A stretch of DNA of 64,000 nt from Tigriopus japonicus (lineage: Eukaryota; Arthropoda; Copepoda; Harpacticoida; Harpacticidae). A program made the position numbers and the translations under genes. A model generated the notes under the pieces. That model saw only the letters and a program-made list of their open reading frames with translations. It made no database searches and was not told the origin of the DNA. The DNA is taken from NCBI GenBank assembly GCA_010645155.1, contig CM021315.1, positions 11,416,779 to 11,480,778 of the forward strand, given 5' to 3'. Shown one piece after another: positions 51,101-61,338 of the stretch (the stretch's first letter is position 1; each line of letters opens with the position of its first letter).

Positions 51101-54100
51101 NNNNNNNNNNNNNNNNNNNNNNNNNNNNNNNNNNNNNNNNNNNNNNNNNNNNNNNNNNNNNNNNNNNNNNNNNNNNNNNNNNNNNNNNNNNNNNNNNNNN
51201 NNNNNNNNNNNNNNNNNNNNNNNNNNNNNNNNNNNNNNNNNNNNNNNNNNNNNNNNNNNNNNNNNNNNNNNNNNNNNNNNNNNNNNNNNNNNNNNNNNNN
51301 NNNNNNNNNNNNNNNNNNNNNNNCTGATTCTAACATATTGTTGACGAACCAGATTATCATGCAAAAGTTGTTGGCTTCTTTACTCGGAGACGCATTAGTC
51401 TCGACATCTTTTAACGCCGGAATGATTGAGCTGATTTAGTCTAGGCAAAGAGAAACGCCCAAGTCTCGCTTTTTTTAACCTCGATCCAACATCATCTGGA
51501 ACTGTATTTAGTCCAATTTGAATATTCACAGCCCAAATGATAATCTCTCATCTCGACCGAGGAACGGATGTTCCCAAGTGTGTACTTAGTGCCCCGGCCC
51601 AATTTATTTGAATGCCGTCTCATATCCCACCATCATCACCACCCAAACTATCAGCAACTTCATCATCAACAATAACCCGTCCAATGGAGGCTCTGATTGT
51701 CTGGTACCCTACTTTAACGTGCTCAACCGATATTCCGACTGTTCAGAGAGGACAGCCTGTTGCGTTTGATCTGTTTGAGATAGGATTAAACTGGGCAATG
51801 AAGAGGGATGGGAAGAGGCACATATCCGACCAATCTCCTCCATCCCCACCGAGATCGCTCGTTCGGACTTGGTTCAGAATGACTTCTGCCCAAATCGAGT
51901 CTGATCATCGCTCGAGATATGTTTCAAAGACCGAGCGAGAGAGAAACTTGTTCGCCGAGCCATGTTTCGTTCTTGTCCTCCGATGAAAAATCACACTTGG
52001 CTGACCTTTTGGCCTATTTAAAGAGTCTTTCAACTCTGTACAGGGTTAAGAGTTTGAATCTTGAAATGTATTCCCCTCTTTTGCTCGGTATCTCAGCGAT
52101 CTCGGTTCTAATCCCGACTCATTTCTATAGGGTTGACAAATGTCTCGGACAAGGAGGCAAAAAGCCTCTTTGAGGGGTGAGTGAACCACCGTGAATCGGC
52201 AAATTGTTTCGTGTGACTCCGAAATCGCCCTTGAATGCGTGACCAAAGGGATTGCTAAAGCGATTTTCTTCAAGTAAAGCACTCTTGGCACTCTTGCACC
52301 CGAGCTAGTGCGCTAAAACAGTTTCGAAAGAAGACCCATTATCTCGTCGAGTTCAAAACAGCTCTCTCTGGTGGTTTGACTTTGAGCATGATTAAGCAAT
52401 CGGCATTTACGATGGTTGATGATTGGCTAGGTGGGTGCTTGCATCCATAGCATTGCCGAATGGACATGAAGCGCTTTATTGTCGTTGACCGAATTGCCAT
52501 GAAGTGAAACACCTCCCAGAGATGAATGTCCCTTTCTCGTTCCGTTCGCCCTTCTCAAAGATTAAAATCCGAATACGATAAATTCCGACCCCGAGAGTGT
52601 TTGAGGAACGCTCTCGGAATTTTCCACGCAAATCAGATCGTGGATTGAATTTCAACTGCACTTCAATGGTGTTAATGTTACCGAGAGGGGCTTTAACCGA
52701 AATAGCCAAAGGCGGAGATCTAGGTCAAGCTGTTTCCTCCTTGAAATCTCCTCAGCCACGATTTTGCAGCTTTGGATGCATTGCTCTATTAACAAAAGAC
52801 CAGTACGTCACGATTCCCCTTCTTTTGCCATTGATCATTGACGAAACCTTCGTAACGTATATAAGACCCAACCAAGCTTTTAGCAATAACTATGAAAATG
52901 ATAATGACGACACAGAACAATCAACCGTCTTTGTCCAGGGTGATAAAAGTGTTGGCAAATGCATCCCGAGCCAAGGACACTCGCTCACTCTGGTTGAATC
53001 TTGTCACATGTCGTCGTGCTCTTAAAATGATAATAACCCGCCTTTTGGTAATCACGATGACGAAGACTCTTCTCATGAGATCTAATTTAGAAGATGCGGA
53101 TTCAGCCCTACTCTCTCTCTCTCTCTCTCTCTTTCTTTATTTCTCTTCCCGGAGTTTTGATCACTCTCGTGGAAAGTGTTATATTCAACATTGGGTCTGG
53201 ATTCGCTCCTCTCGGGATGCTGAATCATCTTCGTGTTGGACGATGGATGCTCTTTGTGAGGTGACTCTTTCGTTCCAGCACCCATCATCCTTTTCGTATT
53301 GCTCCATCCAGTTGGTTGTCGTGTCATTGGCTCGATCTTCCAAGAGAGACAGGGGTGTTGTTAATCCAGGGCTTCTTCTGATGTCTCTTCACCTACCCAT
53401 TTCAACCATGATTACCCTCTCACATCACAACCAGCTCAAATTGAAGCAACAGGGCCGATTCGGCCGTAAAAGAGCGAAAGAAAGAGAGCTCTCCATTCAG
53501 GTGCAGCGTCTGAATCGACTTGGGGTGATCTGGTTTCCTGGGAGAGCGAAGAAGACCATTCTGGTTTTTATTTGGGGCTCTGGAGGTTGAACGAAGCTGT
53601 TGCTCAAGAATGTCACCTATGTATTCGTTGAGCTTGGTTGGAAGCTGTTTGATGATATCTGGGAGGATTTTTTTGGATGCCTTCTCTCATGAACTCCATG
53701 ATTCATGATATGATGGTTGAGGGTTGCTGGAGATTCTTGGAAAAAACAGTTCGTTTGAGATTGAGCCAAAATGAACCCCTTGAAGCAAAGAAAAATGTTA
53801 AGAAAAACATGGATTGAGAAGCCATCAAATTTCCTAATTTCATGGCTTCCGGTTTCCTTCAACTTTCATCCGGACTCGAGAATCTTGAATCGCTTTTCTT
53901 CTTGACATGCCTCTATGAATCGAGGGAATCGAAAACAATCCGCGCTTGAAGTATGCTCATGTTCTGTCCAATTTGTAAGTTGAGCCATCCACTTGCTTAA
54001 TTAGTTTAGAAATTTGCCGTAGTCGCCCCGATGTTTCCCTCTTCAACACGATTCAAAAAGGATTATTTTCGGTGTTGTTGCCCAATCCGTGGNATGTAGC

Positions 54101-57100
54101 GGTGAAATGATTTGTCATAGCTGGTTATAATTGTTTGGCCAATTCTTCATTCGGCTCCATGTTGAGAAACACTCGCTCTGTTCGATCGTATTAGAAAAAT
54201 CAATAGCTTAGTAGCAATAAACCTCGCTCTGGGAGAGCGAATTAGGCCTTGTTCCGTGATTGGTCGGTCCTCAAAGCCACGACCTAATAGCTCCTAATGA
54301 GCTAGCTTCATCTTGGTTCAAGTTTGAAATTCGAAAATCGTGGTCTAGCCTTATTAGAAGTCCACGTCATATTCCTAAATGAGGAGCCAATGATGATGTG
54401 TCGAGCAAAACCAAACCGCAACCAACGAATGTTCGCTGTCTCTTGAGGAGACGCAGTCAAAATTCGGCTTGGTTTGAAAGAAAAAAAAGAGAGAGAGAGA
54501 CCAAAGAAAGAGGTCGGCGGTCATTTGCTTGAAATGAGAGTGGTTGAAAATGGCTTCAATTTGTTTGATTGTCGTCCCCGAGGCTCTTTTGAAAGGCTTG
54601 TGGACGGACTGGATTGGGCTGTGTGGCTTTTTGCCGGTTATCATGACCGAATCTCATGACCGAAGGTTCTTTTTTTTCTTCGTTCCTCGTTTTAATTTTC
54701 AAAGGAGAGAAATATTCAAGAAAATAAATCTTGTCGAGATGAAAGGACTCTGAATAATGAGGTCTGGCTCCATTGTACAATTACCATGGAAACCCTTTCG
54801 TGTGTGCGTGCATGAATTCGAGAACATGCACTCTATTCACGGTGATTGACTTTGGATACTTCAATCTCTAAGTGGATCCACCAACCAACCTCTAATGACA
54901 ATAATCGTCCCACTCATTGTATTTGAATTCGTCTGATGTCGTCAATTACTTTCTTTCAGATCTTCAATCGCGATGAGCCTGACCGAGAGAAATTGGTTCA
55001 TGTGACGGTCAAAGCCACCGATAATGGCCGACCTCAATTGGAGGACATTTGCACACTGGCTGTGAAAATTAAGGACAAAAACGACAACTCGCCCGTCTTT
55101 GATCGAGCTTCGTATGACGTCCCAATTGCCCAGGTAATATTTTACACATCATCCTGTACCTCTCCACAGGAAATGACGGACGTCTTTTCAAACCGAATCA
55201 AATTCAAATTTACAGGACACCCTCACGGGCACTCAAATCATGAGAATCTCGGCTACCGATGTCGATGAAGGCGACAATCAAAAGATCACTTACACCCTCG
55301 ACCCTGTCCGAATTGCCGGGGACATTGACTACTTCAAGCTCAACAAACACACCGGAGTGGTGAATCTGGTCAACAAATTGGATAAGCCCGTGGGTTATGT
55401 GTTCCAATTCAAGGCCACAGCCACAGATGCGGGTTCTCCTCCCGAGAATGCCACCATTGATGTCACAATCGAGGTCAAGGAGTCCTCGAACAAGCCTCCC
55501 ACTTTCGTAGACGGTCCTGGGCCTGCCATTACTCTAAACGAGACCTACAATGACTTCTCCAAACCCATCGCCACTTACACGGCCAGGTCCAATATCCCCG
55601 AAGATGAGACCGTGTTCTTCCAATTGGTTCGAGGTCGCACCGAACAAACCAATAAGGACGACACTTTCCGCGCTTTGGCCAGTCAAAGCGAACCCACGGC
55701 TGTGCATATCTATCTGGCGAAGCCGTTGGAGTACGAGAAAGTTGCCGAATACACACTGACCTTGCAAGTGCGAAACAGTCCCGATTTAGTGGCGGAAGCT
55801 TTGCTCACGGTTCGAGTTAAGGATGAGAACAATCAGGCACCCGTGTTCACCAATGTGGAATCGGGAAAAGTGTTGGAAAACGATGCCGCCGGGACGATTG
55901 CCATGCAAGTATCGGCTGTGGACAATGATGGAACCTATCCGAACAATGCCGTGACGTATCATATCTCGTCGAGAAATCCGCCCGATATTCGAGACAAGTT
56001 CTCGATTGATCCAAAGACCGGAATCGTGACCACTAATCAGGAATTTGATCGGGAAGAGCAAAGTGTGTACGCTCTAACCATCGATGCCCAAGATGGAGCA
56101 CCTTCATCGCTGCTCCAGAATGGCCAGCCCAATGTGACCCCGCAAAAGTTTCGTATTGCCATTGCCGATAAGAACGATAACCCGCCCTACTTCCCGCAGA
56201 AGCTATACAAAGCTGAAATTCCTGAAGATCAAGATGTGGGAAGCAAGGTCATTGAGGTTCGAGCCTCGGATAAGGACGAAGAGGCCTCGGTCACAGCCTA
56301 TCAAGTGGTGAATGGCAGTGTGGGTAATGTATTCACGATCGAAGAGCAAACCGGATTCATCCGCGTGGCCAAACCTCTGGATTACGAGATGATCAAGAAG
56401 TACTATCTCACCATTGGAGCGTACGATGGAGAGTTTTCGAGTGAAACTAGTGTTGAAATCACCATCCTCAATGTGAACGACATGAAACCCGAGTTCAAAC
56501 GTGACAAATACGAGGTCGAGTTGTTCGAAGAGACCTTGCCCAATTATCCCTCGGTGACTGTTCAGGCCACGGATCCGGATATCGACGATCCCACCGTGCC
56601 ACAAAATATCACTTACTATCTCGATCCGGACAGTCAGACCTCGAGACATTTCAAGATTAACCCCGAAACCGGCGATATCCAAGTGGTGAAGGCGTTGGAT
56701 CGAGATATGCCCAATGGTTTCCCTGTTTGGACAATGTACGTCTTTGCCAAGGACGAAAATGGCGGTCCCACAGGAATTGAAAACTATGTCGAGCTCATTG
56801 TAAAACTCTCGGATATCAATGACAACGCTCCCATCTTGGATATGCCGGATGGTTTGGTCTGGTACGAGAATCGAGGCCAAGGCGATGTTGGTGTCCTTCG
56901 AGCTACTGATTACGACACGGAAGAAAATGGACCTCCATTCACCTTTTCGTTGGATGGGAACGCCAATCACGATATCAAGCAATGGTTCGAAGTCAATCAG
57001 AACAGTAATGGATCGTACGTTTTGAGAGCATTGGTCACGTTCGATCGAGAGAAGCAGAAGCAATATGACATCCCCATCAACATTTGCGACAACAAGAACA

Positions 57101-59686
57101 TGTGCGATGTCAGTATCCTCCCTCTGATAATCGGGGACGAGAACGATAACCCCATGGAACCTGGTAGTAGTGAGATTTTTGTGTTCAATTATGAAGGCCT
57201 GGCACCCGATACCGAAATAGGACGCGTTTATGTGAACGATCCGGATGATTGGGATCTACCGGATAAGAACTTCCGATTCAAGGACCGTCAACAATGGGAC
57301 GGCCAATTTGCATTGGACCGAAACACGGGCATGATCACCATGAGACGCGGCATTCGACTGCAGGGCGAAATCACTACCTACGAAATCGAGTTCGTGGTCG
57401 AAGATCCCAAACACAATCAAGTGGGACGATCCGCCGTTGAGGCTAAGGTCAAGGTGGTCATTCAAAAGATCCCCAAGGAAGCTGTGATCAAGAGTGGATC
57501 CATTCGAATCAAGGGTCCACCAGAAGACTTCATTCGACCTGATGCTAATGGATTCTCAAAACGGGACAAATTCACGACTCTCATGAAACGATACCTAAAT
57601 GCGACGCATTTTGACGTGTTCACGGTTCTACCCGCGGGTCAAAAGGGTCAAATGACCGATGTGCGATTTGCCGCTCACGGTTCGCCTTATTACAAACCAG
57701 AGCGACTTGAAGGTGTACTGACTAAACGCAAGCATGACATGATGAAGTCCATGGGGATCGAGATCGATATGATCCACATTGACGAATGCATTTATGAAGG
57801 TGTCCATTGTGAGGGCGGATCGTGCACAAATCACTTGGATATTTCTCCAAATCCCGTGTCCATTTTCACAAACACCTCTTCGTTCGTTGGTGTTCAGGCC
57901 CGTGTGGTACCTCATTGTGGATGTGCCTTGCCCAGTCCCATTTTATCGTCCCCTTGTGATCCCAACCCGTGCTTGAATAATGGAACCTGTCATTCTTCCC
58001 GAAACAATCAGTACACGTGTGATTGTCCGGCCAATAATCCCGAGTTCTTTGGACCCAATTGCGAACGTCTAGCTGCTTCCTTCAATGGTCAAGGTTGGTC
58101 TTGGCATCCTGGATTACCTGCATGTGGCAACTCGCATCTCTCGTTCGTGTTCAACACTCAATTGGATGTGGGAACCCTCTTGTACACGGGTCCATCGCCC
58201 AATAACATTGTTGAGAATGTGGAAGATTTTATGGCTGTGGAGATCCGGAAAGGTCGACCACGGATGTTGGTCAATTTTGGCAGCGGAACCAAGATATTGG
58301 AATTGGAACAAAGAGTAAGCTCTTGATCATGTTCGGGATTTTAAGCATGGGCTCAAGTTCATATGATTTCTGTCCACAGGTTGATGACGGAAAAGATCAC
58401 TTCTTGGTCATTCGATGGACCAATGACACAATTCAAATAGAACTTGATCAAAAGACGTGCTCGAATGAAGTGAGTCCGGCACGAAATCAATGCTTCCTCC
58501 AAACTACGACCCATGAATGGACACACCACTATCTCAATACCAACAGTCCCCTTCACGTTGGTGGGGTATCTTTTGGTGGGGATCGATTTAGCGAGATTTC
58601 AAAATCCATCGGGGTAACAAGGTGAGCCATTCTTAGAAGTTTAACATCCAATTTTGACTTGTGTTCTTAACGTGTTCCTTTTTGCTTTGATTCTAGAACT
58701 GAAATGCCCGATGGTGAAGGCTTTGCAGGTTGCATTCGGAATCTCACGTTCAATGGAGGTGGACGGAATACTTTATACGATTTAGGCAGTCCGTCGGATG
58801 GTGAGCATTTCACTCCCGGATGTAATGATGAGTTTGTCCAGGCTGTGGTGGCCATTGGTCTCAACACCAACTTCCTCATTGGGATCCTCGTGTGCCTTTT
58901 GGTGATCCTCATCATGGTCATTCTTCTTGCTGTGTATCGACGTCGCCGTCATGTGTTTGGGTAACTATCGCATATAAAGTTTCAATCGGTTTGGTTGTTT
59001 CATGTGAGGTTTGCTTCTAGTGACAAGGACATGGATTGCGATATCCGAGAAAATATCATCAACTACGAGGATGAAGGTGGCGGAGAAGGTGACCAAACTG
59101 GCTACGATCTCTCCGTCCTCCGAATGATGTCAGATGGAACACCCGCCCTTCATATGGGTGATCCGAAGAAAATGAGCAACTTCTACAATCAGCAAGAGCC
59201 TCCACCAGATATCCAAACATTCCTCCAAACCAATAAAGTAAGCCCTGATAATCTCAATCAAGTTCCTGATCTCATGTTGTGAATTTTGTTTCTCAGGATC
59301 GTATTGATGGCGATCCGGACGCCACGCCCTACGACGATCTTCGTCATTACGCCTACGAAGGCGACGGTAATTCCAATGGTTCCTTGTCATCCCTGAATTC
59401 GGGCACCTCCGATGCCGATCTCGAATTCGATTATCTTCACAATTTCGGGCCGCGTTTCAAGAAATTGGCCGATATGTACGGCGAGCAACCCGATTCTGAG
59501 GACGAATCGGACTCGGATCAAGAGTACGACCACCATGGTCATCAATATCATCATAATCCGCATCACCCTCATTCATCTCAGCATCCGCATCATTTATCCA
59601 ACGGGATGATGGGAGGTGGAAGCTCCTCTTCCATGCCTCCTCCACCCAAGCATCCGGGAGGAGTGCCATCCGAATCTTGGTGCTAG
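14843..59686 (+). CDS. shg: DE-cadherin (shotgun)-type classical cadherin, complete
   Basis: Eight coding exons join to an open frame of 1590 residues: 14843-15107, 45186-45307, 54960-55133, 55216-58314, 58380-58621, 58697-58960, 59021-59237 and 59297-59686. All junctions are GT/AG and in phase. Domains: signal peptide (1-33), cadherin repeats EC1-EC7 (about 72-833, linkers such as DKNDNSPVF and DINDNAPIL), a divergent eighth repeat (about 838-936), the non-chordate region (about 946-1093), EGF (1101-1136), laminin G (about 1138-1347), TM helix (1360-1381), p120-binding juxtamembrane region ([15 protein letters not shown]) and beta-catenin-binding region ([19 protein letters not shown]). One EGF and one LamG with seven or eight repeats is the DE-cadherin plan, not the longer N-cadherin plan; Drosophila Shotgun is about 1507 residues. 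It mediates calcium-dependent adhesion at adherens junctions and links to actin through catenins. A His-rich C-terminal tail is extra. Confidence 0.9.
20309..20385 (+). repeat. Weak tRNA-like (SINE?) element
   Basis: An A-box-like TAGTGGGTAAACAC (20315-20328) is followed about 45 bases later by a B-box-like GATTCGAACC (20371-20380). Order, strand and spacing fit a tRNA-derived head, but the stems do not pair well. Confidence 0.3.
35944..35967. repeat. GA microsatellite
   Basis: A run of AG dinucleotides with one AAAG interruption, within cadherin intron 1. Confidence 0.8.
45186..45307 (+). CDS. shg: Cadherin exon 2: middle of EC1
   Basis: The acceptor TTTCCAG precedes two bases (AT) that complete codon 89 as Asp. 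It then codes residues 90-129, with [20 protein letters not shown] and a later [12 protein letters not shown] typical of a cadherin repeat. The donor is GAA|GTAAGT. It is the only coding sequence between 15107 and 54960. Confidence 0.85.
50859..50980 (+). repeat. 122-bp direct repeat, left copy, abutting the N gap
   Basis: It begins CTGATTCTAACATATTG and ends TTTAGTCTAGG at the first N. It matches 51324-51445 except at two positions (ACCAC against ACCAG, and GAAGC against GACGC). Confidence 0.95.
50981..51323. other. Assembly gap (343 N)
   Basis: This is a run of N with the two ends of a 122-bp duplicate directly against it. Any open frame read across it is meaningless. Confidence 0.98.
51324..51445 (+). 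repeat. 122-bp direct repeat, right copy, abutting the N gap
   Basis: It starts at the first base after the gap and matches 50859-50980 with two substitutions. After it, the sequence continues into unique DNA (CAAAGAGAAACG). Confidence 0.95.
53111..53133. repeat. CT microsatellite
   Basis: About eleven CT dinucleotides in cadherin intron 2. Confidence 0.85.
54960..55133 (+). CDS. shg: Cadherin exon 3: end of EC1, start of EC2
   Basis: It codes residues 130-187 in phase 0 at both ends. [11 protein letters not shown] is the usual mid-repeat strand, [11 protein letters not shown] is the calcium-site segment, and DKNDNSPVF is the linker to EC2. The acceptor is TTCTTTCAG and the donor CAG|GTAATA. 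Confidence 0.9.
55216..58314 (+). CDS. shg: Cadherin exon 4: EC2 to start of laminin G
   Basis: A single 3,099-base exon codes residues 188-1220. It covers EC2 to EC7, the divergent eighth repeat ([12 protein letters not shown], then [12 protein letters not shown]), the non-chordate region ([33 protein letters not shown]), a six-cysteine EGF and the start of laminin G. The calcium linkers weaken in EC3 (SSNKPPTF before it, DENNQAPVF after it) and EC5 (NVNDMKPEF). Exon 3 joins it across an 82-base intron. Concentrating nearly two-thirds of the protein in one exon contrasts with the fragmented start of the gene. Confidence 0.92.
58380..58621 (+). CDS. shg: Cadherin exon 5: laminin G
   Basis: It codes residues 1221-1300 plus two bases. 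[13 protein letters not shown] and the [10 protein letters not shown] segment are typical of a laminin G sandwich. The flanking introns are 65 and 75 bp. Confidence 0.9.
58697..58960 (+). CDS. shg: Cadherin exon 6: end of laminin G and TM helix
   Basis: It completes codon 1301 and codes to residue 1388. [12 protein letters not shown] is the conserved laminin G end. [22 protein letters not shown] is the membrane helix, followed by RRRR as stop-transfer on the cytoplasmic side. The next intron is 60 bp. Confidence 0.92.
59021..59237 (+). CDS. shg: Cadherin exon 7: p120-catenin-binding region
   Basis: It codes residues 1390-1461 and completes codon 1389. The acidic [18 protein letters not shown] and YDLSVLR are the classical-cadherin juxtamembrane motifs that bind p120-catenin. 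The next intron is 59 bp. Confidence 0.92.
59297..59686 (+). CDS. shg: Cadherin exon 8: beta-catenin-binding region and His-rich tail
   Basis: It codes residues 1462-1590. [21 protein letters not shown] and [19 protein letters not shown] are the conserved beta-catenin (armadillo) binding core. After an acidic Ser/Asp stretch there are 11 histidines in residues 1540-1560, then Gly/Ser/Pro-rich sequence ending in WC. The stop is TAG at 59684. Confidence 0.92.
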   Translation, partial: DRIDGDPDATPYDDLRHYAYEGDGNSNGSLSSLNSGTSDADLEFDYLHNFGPRFKKLADMYGEQPDSEDESDSDQEYDHHGHQYHHNPHHPHSSQHPHHLSNGMMGGGSSSSMPPPPKHPGGVPSESWC

Positions 59687-60480
59687 CAAGGCCCAATCTT
59701 CAATTCAATTGTGCTGTGTTATTACTACTACATTATCATCATCATCATAATCATCATCATCATCATCGCCACTTTTGGAACCACAACTTCAACAATCCGT
59801 CTCCGATCTCAAAACAATTTGCATCTGACGTTCCACGATCTTGATACTGAGCTTCATCGATGGCCAAGCGCTCAATTCATGCCCTCCCTCCGCCTTAAAC
59901 GAAAGACTATTAACCTGACAAAAGTAATAGTAGAAACAACGCCGGGAATTCGACCTTCTTCAGGACCACGCACTCGGCGATTAGTGGGTGTGTCAGTGTG
60001 TTCAAGTTGATCCAAGCATTCCAATGTCTTTCAACTCGCCTGAAGACAACAATTTGCGTTTTTCCCCGCCCGCTCTCAGTTTCGCTCTCCTTCTTGTGTC
60101 TAGTCAAATAATGACTCGGAAGAACGATCTTCAAAGCGCATATCAACCCGCAAAAAATGGCCCTTTAATCGGAGCTTGATCCTTGTTTTCTACCGCGAAA
60201 TGTCTATTATTATCATTTTTCTCTCCTCTGCGATTCTTCGCAGATCCACTCTGAATCTGACATCTTTTCGAGAAGGAAGGCCATCTCGTCTCTCAAAATG
60301 TATTCCGTGTTTAATCCTTTTGTATTGCAACAACATTATACGAAATAAAACATGCCAAAAAATTGAGCTTGCGACCTTGATTTCCATTCCCCTCGGATTT
60401 TCGATTCTCAGCCCATTCAGACGACGAACATCTTCCTTGATCCCGTTAACGCTCAGTGGCGATGTATACTAAATGTACAC
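59687..60480 (+). other. Cadherin 3' UTR and downstream
   Basis: The stretch contains an ATC/ATT-rich microsatellite at about 59733-59768. No coding region is supported. The likely mRNA end is just beyond AATAAA at 60344, giving a 3' UTR of about 680 bases. Confidence 0.55.
60344..60349 (+). terminator. Poly(A) signal for the cadherin gene
   Basis: AATAAA lies 658 bases past the stop codon and is the first exact match downstream on the + strand. Confidence 0.6.
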
Positions 60481-61338
60481 ATCAAGTAGTAATCGACTCA
60501 TTTCTGACATGCACTCGCTTGTTCACTGGATGAGACAAGCACATGTCCTTACAGATCAAGAGGGCGAGAGCATTTACGGGGTCTATGAAGTATGAACGAG
60601 GCACATGTGTTTGTTCTTGCTTACTGTCCAAGCTTAGCATAGTACTTTACATATCGCTTAACTTTGTTAATACGGCAGTAATCAACCAAAGTCCGAAATC
60701 GGAGATTCTTCTTTAAAAGGTAGTATTTCAAGTTGGCGTAGGTACAGTTTATTACTATTTTTCAATTACTTGCGGGTTCTTAATGGAGCTTTAAGGAATG
60801 AAATCTCTTGTAATTCTGAATCAAAGGAAATATAGTTTCTAACCGACAACAGGATTCGAGCCCACGCCGTTTGAGGACGCACTTACACGCACTTTTAGTA
60901 TTAGAAAATCCACTTAAATATTTTTTTTTGTGCCAAAAACAACGTTTGTGAGAGGGTCAAAACATTTTCCAAGAAGTACAAAATCGAAAACAAAATTATG
61001 TAGAACATCAATGAAAAATTAGATCGAAAGATGTGAAAAAAATATGTTTTTTGGCCATTTCAAACTTTACAGAAAACCACTTTATCCACATCTTCAACTT
61101 AACTTCTGGGTATTCTGCTTTTTCCTGATTTTCAATACACGTGTGGGTTACAAGTGCATATGGGAGCATTGGAGTTTGGGCTGGCAAAGAGATTTGAGGG
61201 ACCGGTCCAGGCGGAGGAGTTGGGTGTTCCTTGAACGAGAGATACCTTGCCAAAAATTGCCCTCGTTTGACTTGTTCCCTTGCACTTGAAGTGACTTGTA
61301 TTTGCAGTTTGCTTTTCAGATCAGAACATCCTCGTAAT
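60481..61338. other. Spacer and 5' region of the GTPase gene
   Basis: No coding region is supported. It holds a weak tRNA-like remnant at 60841-60900. An acceptor-like TTTTCAG at about 61313-61319, just before the start codon, could be the 3' end of a 5' UTR intron. Confidence 0.45.
60841..60900 (-). repeat. Weak tRNA-like remnant
   Basis: On the minus strand, GGGCTCGAATCC (60851-60862) differs from the B-box consensus by one base, and it is preceded by GCGTG as in the T arm of tRNA-Leu or tRNA-Ser. No convincing A box is seen, so only the 3' half is supported. Confidence 0.25.

Larger units (their letters stand above)
45308..54959 (+). other. Cadherin intron 2, 9,652 bp, with assembly gap
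   Basis: It begins GTAAGT and ends TTTCAG. It contains a poly-A run near 45943-45957, a TAG trinucleotide run near 46151-46170, a CT microsatellite at 53111-53133, a single N at 54093 and a 343-base N gap at 50981-51323 flanked by a 122-bp duplicate. No nested gene is supported; the longest open frame (52892-53590) has no recognisable domain. Confidence 0.75.

Noticed and set aside
50930..51364. Two minus-strand frames across the N gap
   Set aside because: They consist almost entirely of unknown residues from the gap.
56203..57063. 286-codon minus-strand frame within cadherin exon 4
   Set aside because: It is the antisense shadow of a strongly supported cadherin exon.
14843..59686. N-cadherin (CadN) identity for the cadherin
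   Set aside because: CadN proteins usually have many more cadherin repeats and two EGF/LamG pairs. Here there are seven or eight repeats, one EGF and one LamG, and the start and end sequences resemble Shotgun most closely.
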